NCBI RefSeq assembly: GCF_020906515.1
Contig: NC_085851.1
Span: forward strand, 1,612,001 to 1,676,000
Direction: 5' to 3'
From: Vanrija pseudolonga
Taxonomy: Eukaryota > Basidiomycota > Tremellomycetes > Trichosporonales > Trichosporonaceae
Length of the DNA: 64,000 nucleotides
In this document: piece after piece, positions 10,867 to 22,139 of the stretch
Layout of the letters: every line of letters begins with the position of its first letter
How positions within the stretch are numbered: the first letter of the stretch is position 1
Program-made: the position numbers and the translations under genes
The notes under the pieces: model-generated
Databases searched by the model: none
What the model saw: only the letters and a program-made list of their open reading frames with translations
What the model was told of the DNA's origin: nothing

Positions 10867-12016
10867 GGTGAGTGTAGGAGGTGAGTTGGTGAGGAAGAGT
10901 AAGAGGAAAGAGATGATGAGATAGAGTTGTCCGGGGGAGGGCAGGTAATAATATGCCGCCTCCCCCTCCCCTCCCACCCGTGCCCCGTCTTTGTCAGTCA
11001 CACACGTCATGCGACAAAACACTTGCCAGCATAGGAATTTTCGCCCTAACCGAGTCCTGCCCAGGCGGGGGCGGGATCAAAATTCTGTACCGTGCCGCCA
11101 GTATGCAATCGCCCTGAGCTTTGGTTACCGCCATCACTCAACCAAAGCGTAAATGTAATACATTGATTTCTATTGGCTGTCAAGACTTGAACGGCAAGCC
11201 GAATGCCCAACCCCCGCAACGCCTCGTAGGCCTCGCATCACTCAAGTCAGTCACCGTAGGCCGACATCCGACAAATGCACGCGCTGCGGTTGGGCCCGCG
11301 CAGTTCTGGGCGCATGCATAACGCGCCAAGGCCCTGCCCTCCCTGCGATTCTCGGCCGGCGTTTGCCTTGCCTGCACGTTGCTTTAATTGCTTTCGGCCT
11401 TGACAGGTCGAGGTGGAGCACGCAGTCGCACTAGTCGGCCGCGGAGGTCACATGGTGCCTGTTGTCGACAAGTCGCCGCCAATAACACGCCGCCAGATAT
11501 CTATCCCATGAGAAACGAGTGGAGCGCATCAGCCGCTGGACGCGACGACGCCGAGCCCAGCCCAGCCCTTCACTGCGTGACTGTTTTGATTTCTTGGAGA
11601 GCTGGGGTAGTTGTGCTTGGCCTGCCGTTGATGGCCCCTGCGACGCGTCCTGTCTTCCCTGCCGAAGATCCATGCCGCAAATCTGCGCAGCAGTCACGCA
11701 GGGGCCGGCACGTGGAAGAGGCGGATGTCTCCGCCCGCCCCCACTCCCAGTGGCAGCCTGGTCTGGGGTAATAATAGTCGACCTCTGACCTCTGTTGAGC
11801 TCACCCCATCGCCAACATACACAAGTGGGCAGCCAAATAACAACGAATGACACGGGCCCAGCTGGATAATTAAGTATAGCGAGATTCTTTGACATCATAG
11901 TACGATAGGCACAATGCCGAGGGGGTGTGGAGCGCCAGGTGGAGGTGGTCCGGTGACCAGGGTATAAGGGCAAACAGCGTCGCGGCGGCTTTGAACCTTC
12001 GCCCACTACACGAGCC
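10867..12016. other. Divergent intergenic, CCC1 / MFS permease
   Basis: About 1.15 kb containing both promoters. A TATA-like element precedes the permease (separate entry). I saw no gene; the open frames overlap each other antiparallel and show no family motif. Confidence 0.65.
11963..11968 (+). promoter_or_regulatory. TATA-like element of the MFS permease gene
   Basis: TATAAG lies about 50 bp upstream of the ATG at 12017, in a locally AT-containing stretch of an otherwise GC-rich region. Position is compatible with a core promoter; not proven. Confidence 0.35.
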
Positions 12017-13898
12017 ATGACCCGAAGACATTCATCCAGCGCGACTAGCAAAGAGGAGGCGGCAGTCGGTGACAAGGAGGTCGTCGATGTACGCTCGCCG
12101 CACAGTATCGAGGCCGAGACCGTTGTGGATGACGTTCCGGTCTACTCTGATGCCGAGTACGCAAGGGTACGGCGCAAGGCCGACTTGTGAGTGTCGCGAG
12201 AGGGCCATGCTGACCTCCCAGCATCCTGCTCGTGCGTCGGGTGGTGCTGGGTGTCCGCTAACGCCGCAAGCCGATGCTCATGTTCAGTAAGTCGCGCGAC
12301 CAGCACCGCTGACGGCAGCCTATGGAATCCAGTACATGGATAAGACTAGTCTGACGCAAGGTGTCATCTTTGTGAGGCTACCGAGGTGGTCCCAGCTAAT
12401 AGTGCAGGGCCTGCGAGAGGACACGAAGATCACAAACCAAGAGTACGCGAATCTGACCACACTGTTCTGTGAGGCTCCGCGCCACCCGCCACCAGCCACT
12501 AACACCCCAGACATGGCCTACGCCGTCGCCCAGTTCCCGTTCACATGGGTCATGCAGCGGTTCCCGATCGGCAAAGCGCTGAGCGTGTTCGTCATCCTGT
12601 GGGGCGCGTGCGTCATGTGCCTCGGCGCATGTAACAACTATGCGCAGCTGGCCGCGGTACGCGTCCTCGTCGGGGCGTTCGAGGCGGTCGTCATCCCCGG
12701 GTGAGCTAGTCAGCCTTGCCACCACACCACCCAGCTGACACGCCTAGCTTTGTCATCCTCACGTCGTCGTGGTACCTCCGTAAGGAGCAGACATTCAGGC
12801 AGTGCCTGTACTACTCGCAGAACCAGGTGTGGGGGGTGAGTATGGCGTGCACCGCGGACGCTGACGCCAGATCGTCGCGTCCGTGGCGGTGTACTTTATG
12901 GCCAAGGCGGCAGCCAAGGCCGGCGGGATCGCGGGCTGGCGCGTGATCCAGTTCTTCATGGGCGGGCTGACGATCGTGAGTGGCAGTGTGGCGGCGTGAC
13001 CCTGCTGACCGACTCGAGGTGTGCGGCATCTTCGACCTGCTGCTTATTGGCACGCCTGACGAAGTCTGGTGGCTCAAGAAGGACGAGAAACGCATCGCCA
13101 AGGCCCGTATCGCGACCAACGCTACCGGCGGGGCAGAGGTCGCCTCGTGGCGCTGGGAACAGGTCCGCGAGTGCTTCCGCGACCCGCAGTACTACTTCTG
13201 CATCCTGTTCAACTTCCTTGTCATGATCCCCAACGGCGCGTTCATCACTTTCAACACGCTTATCATGAAATCTTTCGATTTTTCTAGTTTTGACGTGATT
13301 ATCTACAGCATGCCCTCTCAGGCCATCGCCATCTTCTTCGTCATCGTCCCGGGCCTCTGTGTGCAGTACTACCCGAAAACCCGCTTCCCATGGGCGCTGT
13401 TCGTCACGGCTTTGGCCACCGCCGTGTTCCTCTTCACCGGCCTGTGCCCCGAAGACACGCCAAAGTGGACCAAGTGGGGCGTGTACATCTTCTCGCTGCC
13501 GTTCGCGACGGCCATGTTCCTCATCTGGCCGCTGATGAGCATCAACGTTGCCGGGCGCACGAAGAAGACGTGGCTCACGGCCAGCAGCCTGATAGCCTAC
13601 TCGGCCGGCAACATCCTCGGCTCGCAGATCTTCCGCGACCCGCCGCGGTATGTGCGCGGCCTCATTGGCGTGTCCATCGCCATGATACTGTACATGATCC
13701 TGTTTGTCGTCTGGTGGATCTACTACATCCGCGAGAACCGCCGCAGGGACAGGGTGGTCGCGGGGTTGGGCTTGACGCCAGAGCAGCAGGAGGACGAGCG
13801 GCGCAAGGCCGGCGAGCAGGACATGACGGATGTGCAGGTGGGTGCGGGTGGTGTTCGCGCTGACCCCACAGAACATTCACTTCCGATACCTATGCTAG
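12017..13898 (+). CDS. MFS transporter, Dal5/allantoate-permease (ACS) family
   Basis: Ten exons: 12017-12186, 12222-12231, 12271-12286, 12319-12371, 12408-12468, 12511-12700, 12748-12835, 12871-12975, 13019-13837 and 13872-13898, 512 aa. Exon 2 is 10 nt and exon 3 is 16 nt; both are required to keep the frame across the first transmembrane helix. Family signs: the acidic N-terminus, YGIQYMDKTSLTQGVIFGLR, the segment AYAVAQFPFTWVMQRFPIGK, the loop GTPDEVWWLKKDEK and the short C-terminal end NIHFRYLC, which resembles the FRY-type ends of Dal5-like carriers. These are proton-coupled plasma-membrane carriers for organic anions such as allantoate, nicotinate, pantothenate or biotin; the substrate cannot be told. 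A 28-bp segment at the stop codon is repeated 33 bp downstream. Confidence 0.92.
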
Positions 13899-13945
13899 GC
13901 TGCAGCGCAGCGCTTCAGATACATATGCCAGGCTGCAGCGCTGCA
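13885..13945. repeat. Imperfect direct duplication, 33-bp period, spanning the permease stop codon
   Basis: The 28 bases from 13885 recur from 13918 with 24 matches. Both copies share AGGCTGCAGCGC. The first copy contains the TAG stop (CTAGG); the second has CCAGG at the same place. The spacing, 33, is a multiple of three. Confidence 0.85.
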
Positions 13946-14357
13946 ACCGACAATGCCACAAATAAGTTGTAGACTCCCCCAAATGCCACAGGCACGTGCC
14001 ACACGTGGCCAAGTTTATGTCACGTCCGTCTCAGGATCCCAAGCCCGCCCAGGCAGGACGCGCCCCACGCCCCCACTCTTCCCTCCGCGCCTCCACACAC
14101 GCGACGTCCAAGGCCCCACTGCAGGCGGCAGTCTGCGCGTTGGTCCCCAAAAGTCGCCATATCCGCTGTTTTGGCGCCCTCGCCCTTGTCGGCGCCGGCG
14201 GCAACAGTCACAACTCTCACGCTTCAGGCGGCTGGGCGGGCGTACGTAGACAGGCGTAGAGCATGCAGATACGCAAAGCAAGAGAGCGAGAGATGCAAAG
14301 TCGATTGAGACGACGCAATTCAGTAGTACTCACTCTTCCCCTCACCAGTCCGGCACC
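13899..14357. other. Intergenic, MFS permease / FAD oxidoreductase
   Basis: About 460 bp between two co-directional genes: the end of the duplication described above, then the presumed oxidoreductase promoter. No gene seen. Confidence 0.6.
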
Positions 14358-15947
14358 ATGCGCGTCGCCGTCGTCGGTACCGGCGTTTCAGGCTTATCGG
14401 CCGTGTGGGTGAGTGGTGGCTCGGGCAGGCTAGGGCCTGGCGGTCGCGACCGCAGTAGGCTCAGACACCGGCCGGGATCGATCGTCGCCTGGCAACGAAC
14501 GGCGCCAGTGGTGACGCGCTCACGCACCCAGATCCTCAAAAAGTACTCGGACCACGAAGTCAACGTGTACGAGCGCAACGCGGTCGCGGGGCCGGCGCAG
14601 CTCGAGGTCGCGGTGGACGGCAAGGAGGGTGTGCGGCTCGACGCGTGAGTGGCGTGGCAGCGGACCTGCTCCTCACCAAGCTGACATGTCTCTTCCCCCA
14701 GCTACCCCCTCACAGTGGCCGCAAGCGACGCCGCAGCCCGCGCATTCCTCGCCGACGCCAGCGTGCCCCTGCGCCCCGCAGCGTCGGGCCTCAGCGCATC
14801 GCGCGACGGCCACCCCCTCTGGTCGGCAGGTGACTGGCGCTCCCTCTCCCTCGCCGACGCGCTCAGCCCGCGCGCGTGGCGCCTCGCGCTCGACGTCGCG
14901 CGGTGGGAGAGCAGCGGTGCGACCGGCAGCGGCACGCTCGCTGCGTTCCTCGAGAACGAGGGATACTCGCGCGCCCTGTTTGACGACTACCTCCTCGTAT
15001 GTGCCCCGTGTGTGCGCAGCTGACTCCAGCCGCGCATCGCCGCGTCGTTCCTCACGCCGTCAGCCGAGGCCGCTTTCGCGCTCCCCGCGTCGGCCGTGCT
15101 CGCGCGCCTCAGCGCCGCGCGCAGCGCTCGCCTGGCACTAAGTGGCGCCGACCTCGCGTCGTCCGTGGGCGCCACGCTGCCCAGCTACAACCTGCACACC
15201 GCCACCAATATCGCGGCAATCAGCAGCCACGACGCGGGCGTGACGCTTACCGAGGCGGGCGGGCAGCAGCACGTGTACGACCACGTCGTGCTCGCCCTGC
15301 CTGGCGCCACGGCGCTGCAGCTGCTCCAGGCGGGCGGGTGGGCGAGCGAGGAGGAGCGCGTCGCGCTCGCCGGTCGGGGGCAGGCCGACGCCGTCGTCCG
15401 GTTCCGGCCTGGAAGCGGCACGAGCGTCGACTGCTGGACTACGCCGCCCGCGTACGGCGGGACAGAGACGGGCGTCGCGGCCTCGCCTAGCTTCGCGCTT
15501 GGGCGCGGCGTCGCGCTGACCGTCTACCCCCACGACGGGGACGTCGGCGCACTCGTGCGCGAGAGCGTGCCCCTCCCGCCTGTCGACGCCGGTGCCGCGG
15601 CTGCCCTCGCGGCGGTGCAGAACACGCGCCGTATCTCGTTTGTCGGCGCACATGCGCACGACGTCGGCTCGGCGCTCGCGTCGGCGACGGAGGTGCTCTC
15701 GCGCCTCAACGCGACGCCGCCATACCCCGCCCAAGCCGCGCTCTCGCCCCCCTCCGCACTCACCCTCCGCGCCCTCCGCCTCGCTGTCGTCCTCGCCGAC
15801 ACTGCGCGCCGCGCCACCGCGCCCCTCTTCTTCGTCATCGGCTGGCCCGTCGCCTTCGCCCTCGCCGTCGTCGGCCGCGTCGCTGGCCTCCTCGGCCTCC
15901 GCGACATCAACGCCGCTGCCACAAAGCTCGGCACCGAGTGGGCCTAA
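14358..15947 (+). CDS. FAD-dependent amine-oxidase-like oxidoreductase
   Basis: Four exons: 14358-14408, 14532-14644, 14702-14996 and 15030-15947, 458 aa. The first 17 codons give MRVAVVGTGVSGLSAVW, the GxGxxG dinucleotide-binding fold, and exon 2 supplies the second strand with its acidic end (VNVYERN). So the first intron splits the Rossmann motif, as is common for these genes. Later parts include HVVLALPGATALQLLQAG and, near the end, a hydrophobic stretch FFVIGWPVAFALAVVGRVAG that may be a membrane anchor. It resembles the predicted NAD/FAD-binding (amine oxidase, Pfam-type NAD_binding_8) proteins often found in fungi. The substrate is unknown. The sequence is very Ala/Gly-rich and is somewhat shorter than usual family members, so an overlooked small exon cannot be excluded. 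Confidence 0.8.
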
Positions 15948-16188
15948 CCCTCTCCCTCTGCCTCTGCACCGAGTCCCGAGTCCACCTAAACATCATTATA
16001 CAAGTCACATCATAGCCACAACCCTGCCACACCCATGAATCGTACATTGGTCGTCGCAAACAAACAACTCGCCACCAGGGCAATCTACCCCCTGGGCTTG
16101 ACAAGTAACTAAGAAAATATCCACTAACCCCTGATACCACTGTAGTGGTCTATCAGTCTAATCGCTCCAAGAGTGCAAGGCCTATGTA

Positions 16189-19147
16189 TTATGACCGCAC
16201 AGCGAGGTCGTCGTCGGTCGGGCCAGGGCCCGAGCTCAGCCGCTTCGGGCTGTCGCGCGCGCTCTCGTTTGATCGCTCCGCATTTGTCTCGTCCTTGCGC
16301 TTGGTGCCAGTCGTGACCGCCGAGGCGAAGAAGAGAGGTGGTGATCGCCGGATCGCAACAATCGGGTTGACTGGCGGTGTGGTGCCAGACTGCAATGACT
16401 CGGACACGGACACAAAGCTCGACGCCGACGACCCACTCGAGTGGGACCCACCCTTGGGCCCGAGTAGGTTGTCGACGCGGTCTGTCGAAGACCGCTGGAA
16501 CCGATCCGCAATCGGCGTCTTTTGTCCGGCAGCCGACGACGGGCCAAACGCAGCAGCACGCGCAGCGACGGTGCCAGGCGCGTAGTGCGCCTCCTCGATC
16601 CGATCCGTTGCCCGTGCCACGTCGTGCGACTCGAGTGACTCGAGCTCCTCGGTCTCGTCAATGTCTTCGGTGTGGCCGCCAAACATCGGGAGGTCGACGC
16701 GAACCGGCTCTGGAAGCGCGAGGCGCGGCGCAGTCGTCGGGCTGAAGCCCAGCGTCTGGTCACTCTGGCTTCGGCGCATCAGAGTGCCGCCAAGCAGATT
16801 GCCGAGGCTCGGTCGCTTCGAGATGCGGCGCGACGCAGGTGGCTTAGGCTTGTCTGGCAACGACGATGCCGTGTATGCTGGGGATAACGGCAGCACCATT
16901 GATTCGTCCCCAAAGTCGACCAGGTCGGAAGGGTCCACCATAGGAGGGTTGTGGAACAAGTCCTGACGGTGGCGGACGAGTACGTCTACGACGTCACCGC
17001 TGAGGCGCAGGGTAGGCCCTAGCGACAGCATCAACGCCTGACGGGTCATGCGGTTCGCGCCCTCGTGCTGCGGGATAAAGTCGAGCAGCATGATGACGTC
17101 GGCCAGAAGGAACCAATGCGAAGCCGGCAGCTTGCCAAGGACGTGCAGCAATTCGTCCAAGCTTGGGCTGCTGCGCGTCCTAAACAACAGCTCCTCAATC
17201 TCGTGCTCAATCGGGATCGGCACCATGGGTGTAGGGAGCTCTCGAATATACGACTTGAAGATGCCCGCCACCGCGTGAGGATCGAGATCGCCAGCGTCGC
17301 ACAATGACAAGTCGAGATCGGCGCCTGAAATGTCAGCGGGCCTGCACACGTACTCTTGTCCTTTTCTCTCGCCACTCACCTCCGTCAAACTCGCGTCGCA
17401 GTCGTACCAGGTGACTGCTACGGCCCGAGATGCGGAAAATGCCCTCCTCCTTTGGACCCCACACAATGAGGCATTCCATAGCCCGCACGACAATTGCTGG
17501 GAGGCATTGCCGCCTGCGCACTTCGTATTCCGTGTCGCCTGGTCGTTCGGCGTGCGCATCGACCACGGTCCAGGCTCGTCCTGCCTCTTGCAACTCGCGG
17601 CCAAAGACGCGACCGGCGTAGCCGGCCCGGGCGGGTCGCTTGACCACTCCCTCTGCCCACTGAAACGAGTCTGCTGGCGTGGCGGGAGCGAGGTCCGTGG
17701 AGAGGAGATCGCGCGAGGGCTTGCGAGCCAACGTGTGACCAAGGGCGCGGTTTCGGGGGCTGACGGACCTCGAGTCGAGTTCGTTGCTGTTGCTTCGAAC
17801 CGGTGCAAAGCCACCCATGCCGGAAATGCTGCCACCGACGCCGCGCGCGCGGTTCCACCCCTTGGTCACGGCGTTGCCAGCCTGGCCGAGGACGCGTTGG
17901 GCGCCGGATGGTAGCCGCTGGTGAGCGGCCGATGCCGTGCTCATGATGCTGTTGTTGGAGGCGGACCGTGTGACGCCGGTAGATGTCGGCTGTCCGCCCC
18001 ACCAACGATTTCTCGCACTCGCACTTGGGTGGTGGTGCGTCACGGCAGTCGAGCTCGGCTCACGTCCTGGGAGGGGCGGCTGTGGGCGCATTGCCGCGGC
18101 AGCGTAGGCGGCGGCGTCGGGACCCGAAGCTGGGACGTGGTCCATAGGTCCAGTGGGGAACTTGCGTGGCGGCAAGGTAGGAGGGACGATGGCTGTTGGC
18201 GCCGAGATTGCAAAGGTGGTCGAGGGCCCCGGCGATGCCCGTCCGCCTGCCTCTGCAGGCAAGTCGGCGGCGGAGGACGCCGGTGAGACCGACTTGCTGC
18301 CTAGGAGAGGAGCCATGGACGCCCTCTTGAGCCACTTGGCCTTGGATTTGGGGGGAGCTTTAACAACGTCGATAGAGGAACGCGCCGAGTCAAACGAGGT
18401 ACCTGTGCTCGACAATGTCGCTGGTGGGGATGGCGGCTTTTCTGGCTGAAGGTCTTTTCCCGAGGCAGTTGGGCGGAGGGATGCACGGGTCGCCACGAAC
18501 AAAGGTGAGATGCCGTCTACTGGTTCGCTGTAGGAGAGAAGGTGTCAGTGCGCGCAAGGCGGCGGCGCCGGCGGACGGCAGAGGCTCCAGCTCACGCCGG
18601 ATACGTACCTCAAGTCCACAACGGCGGGTTGTTGCGGCTGTTGCTCCTCTGAGCTCGAGCTTGCGCCTGCAATGGGTGGCGCAGAAAGCTCTGCGGGCTT
18701 TTCTGGCTTTACTGGGGGAGGCGACTTTGGTGTGGGCGGTGGCGACTTGACTGTGGGTGACGGGGCGCCTGAACCTATTGTCGACGGAGATTGCAACGCC
18801 AGCGGCTTGGTCGCGATCACTGGAGGCGTAATGGTCGTTGGAGTCGCTGGCGCCGTCGCAGTCATTGTCGACGCGACCGTGCCTGTATAATCAGCCAGGT
18901 TGAGGGTGATGGTGTGCACGGGCAGCGATGCAAGCGCTCCGCTAGCCCGCTTCGAGGGCGGCTGTGCAGGGTCATCACGCATCTCGCTCGCTGGCCGAGA
19001 ACCGGCCCCAGCGCCGGCAGCACCCTTGAGGCTGAGGCTCGAGCTGTAACTCGAAACACGCGCGCTGGCACGTCGGCGGTCCTCGTTCTCTGAAATCTCG
19101 GACAGCGGACGGCTTGCGCGACCGTCTACTACGGCAGTGTCGGCCAT
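16189..19147 (-). CDS. RhoGAP domain protein
   Basis: Three exons: 19147-18609, 18527-17380 and 17324-16189, 940 aa. The first half is low-complexity, Ser/Pro/Thr-rich with SPPPTPKSPPPVKPEKP-like SH3-binding stretches. The RhoGAP domain is in the middle, across the second intron: it contains EEGIFRISGRSSHLVRLRRE with the arginine finger, then GIFKSYIRELPTPMVP, and further HEGANRMTRQALMLSLGPTL with the conserved Asn. The C-terminal third is again Ser/Pro-rich. Such proteins switch off Rho/Rac/Cdc42 GTPases and so act on polarity and cell wall. The GAP activity should be intact because the Arg finger and Asn are present. An in-frame ATG at 19258 would add 37 residues; I prefer 19147 because the extra sequence has no domain character. 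The gene is convergent with the FAD oxidoreductase, 241 bp apart. Confidence 0.88.
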
Positions 19148-22139
19148 GATGGTTATTGTGGCTCGGTGAGATCCCTGGCCGAGGGCCGGCGAGGGGACGC
19201 GGCGGCGGGCACACGAGGGTAATGAGGCGTCGAGGGGGGTGATGGAAAAATTGCTCAACCGTTGTTTTGAGTTGTGTCGCGGTGGTGGTCTGAGCGGCGC
19301 GCGTCGGTGGTGACGACGTCTATGTATGCGATGGTGAATGGGAGGACGGCGTAGTGTTGAATGGTCGCGGGGGCGGCGAGGTTCTGAATGGCGCGATGGA
19401 GATCGAGTCGTTGGTGTCGTGTGTCGTCTTCGTGATGCTTGCTACAATTAAGAGAGGTAATGAACAATGACGAGGCTATGCGCTTGTGACAATGCTGAAC
19501 GATGCCGCGACGACGAGCATGAAGGCGACGAGGCAAATGCAGTGATAGGGGGATAAGAGGAAAGTGTTGACAAGGAGTTGATGGCACGAGGTTGTGGTGC
19601 AAACGCCGCCGCTGGTAGCTGCTCTCTGGTGCAGGTGGTGCTGCTGGTCCAAAGGGTTTGGCTTGTCTTGCTAGCAGGGCCAAGGAGGGCTTGTCTCGGA
19701 TGGGAATAGGGTGAGGCTTGATTTATTCGTCTACCTCTGCGCTCTGTTGTCTGTCTGGCGGGCTGACGGGGCGTGCACCAAAGTGTTCCGTGTGTCAGGA
19801 CGGCAGCGGCGGCGGGCGGGGGAGGTAGTGTGCCAAGGAGAGGGGGGGAGGGAGATGAGGGAAAGGTGGGCAGGTGGGGTTGGTGGTCGCGCGGTCGCGC
19901 AGGTGTCGTTGGCGGGAGTATACACCCTGTTGCTGCTTGCTGCTTGCTTGATGCAGTAGAGCTACTGCTTGCAGCTACACGTGCAGTTGTCGGTCAGTCG
20001 ACGACGACGACGACTTGCCCGCGCGCAGACGGATGGGCGGCGGGGAGATTGATGGCGGTGAATGGGGAGTGAGCCAACTGCAGCAAAAGACGATCGGGAG
20101 GCGTGTCTGCTGGCTGGCTGGCTGGCTGGGCAGCGCTGGCTGGGCAGAGATGGCTTTTGCGGTGGCGGCCGTGGCGGTAGCGGGCGGGGCCATTGAGGCG
20201 TTCTTCGGGCCAAAATAAGACGGCCAGAGGACAATTGGGTAGGCCGGCGGGGTGATTTGCTCGGCTTTGATGTTGATGAACAAAGTGCAACGAACGGTAT
20301 ATGCATCAACGTCGTCGTCGTTGTCCACGACGACGACTGGGGCGAGCAGCGAGTCTGCGAACCAACCTGCGTCCGCAGCAGGAGCAGGTCAGTCGGTGCA
20401 TACCGACGCGCCGAGCCTGATAGCCCCTAGCGTTTCCTCTTGTCAATTGAGTGTGCAGGAGGCAGCCAGCAGGACAAGCAGCAGCCACCTTGTCGTGCTG
20501 TGGGTGCTTGCCACTTGGGGCCGGCGTGCGTGCAGCATGCAGCATGCAGGTGCACACACACCCTGCCTGCCCCCAGTTGAGAACCCTCGCGACCGACGCC
20601 TTTCGGCCCTGGAAATGACGTCGGCCGCACCGGCGTGCAGTGCAAGCTCTGCGTGTGCCGTAACGGCGTGCCCCATGTAGGCCGGTCGGTCGTGAGGCTG
20701 CTTGCTGCACGGCGGCGTCGTGAAACGGCGGCCTTGCAGCAAGCAGCATGGAGAAACGGAGCGGCCCGACCACTCGCCACATACACAACACGACGCGTGG
20801 TGGGTGCGCACGGTGGACGTGCACGAGCGTGCAGTTTTGCATACCGCGGTTCGGCGCGGCGCGCGACGTGGCTACACCCGCGCCGTGCGTGTGCAGTGTG
20901 CCGTGCCAGATGGCATGGTCGTGGTCGTAGCTTTTGGCAAGGCAAGCTTGGTGCCTCAGGGCAGGGCAGCCAGGTATGGGTTTGTTGTAAACACCCTGCC
21001 CCTGCATCTTGCTTGCTGCTCCTGCTGACGCCGCCGCGGCGGCAACGCCCACACCACACCAACCCACACCGCATACAGGTTGTTTACATATGTTGCTGCT
21101 GCGACACGAGCAGGTCTTGCCTCGTTCGGTGTGTTCGGTGCAAAGCCAAGTAGGGTAATGGCGTTTCAACCTCGCGCGTAGTGTCTTCTTCTTCCTCGTT
21201 CGCTCACTGGCCCCAGCAGCACGCACGCGCCTAAGTAGGTTTTAGTGAGCAAAGTGGTGACTACTCGTTTCATTAGCGTGACCATAAGCGCCGCGCGATT
21301 CAGAACGTAAGCACCTCGGAATAGACAATAGACGGGCGTCGACGCCTACAAAACCAGTCGGCATTCCGCGCAATCGGCGCGCGGCGCGCGGAACGGCGTG
21401 TAGTGCACATGCAGATGTCAGCATACAGCAGCATACTTCCGAGGTTCCGCAGGACAGGGTGCATTCAAGGTAGGAGGTAGGAAGGTCCCAAAGTCACGCA
21501 CGCTCTTCTGGCTCGAGACATGGCCAGCCGGCCAGCATGCCCGTGTCACTTCTTTACTTCACTGCGGCGTCTTTGGCCGCCGCCCAAGTCCCGAAACATG
21601 TCCCGCCCGCTCCCTCTGTGCACGCCAAGCAACGTCCATCGAACTCAGAACAGCAGGAAGGCAAAGTGCATCCGCACACTGCGGGACCGTATCCGCCGGC
21701 AAGCACGCAAAGCGTCCCTTCAGTCGTAATGTCTGCGAACGCCGCATTACGACAACGGCCCAGCTAGCTCATCTCGCTCGTTGTCGACAAGAACAGGTGA
21801 GATCCCATTCATGCGCGATACCGAACAAAGACGGAAGGTGGGCTGTGCGGGCTAGAACATGGACACGAAGGACCGATGCACGCACGCACACGCCTCCCTG
21901 CCCTCCTCTCATGTGCGTGCCTTCTCCCGTGTCGTGCACGCGTGCACGACGACGGCGGCGGCCACAAGGCCAGGCAAGGCCAGGCCACCCACCCCACTCA
22001 ACCAAACCTTGAAACGCACGCGTGACGGTAACGGCACCCGTCACGCAACGGGCCAGAGAGCCTCATACCCGAACCCACTCATCCCCCAACTACATCCATG
22101 CAATACATGTGGCGGTGATACAACTGTGGCAGGCAGACA
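19148..22139. other. Long gene-free stretch between RhoGAP and synaptojanin genes
   Basis: About 3 kb. The RhoGAP promoter should occupy the left part and the synaptojanin 3' end the right. I saw a CTGG tetranucleotide tract (20109-20131) and several GAC/CGT tracts (near 20000 and 20310-20335), but no conserved protein motif. The longest frame (minus strand, 20306-21226) is Arg/Cys/His-rich and resembles random translation of GC-rich DNA. Confidence 0.6.
20109..20131. repeat. (CTGG)n microsatellite
   Basis: Five CTGG units, followed shortly by another CTGGCTGGG. Confidence 0.8.

Noticed and set aside
12181-12270. Apparent premature stop in the permease after the first exon, suggesting a pseudogene
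   Set aside because: The stop is inside a normal short intron; recognising the 10-nt and 16-nt exons restores a complete 512-residue family-like protein.
20306-21226. 306-codon minus-strand frame in the 19-22 kb gap
   Set aside because: Composition (Arg, Cys, His, Ala) is that of random GC-rich DNA, other frames are equally open, and no domain, intron signals or plausible start context were seen.
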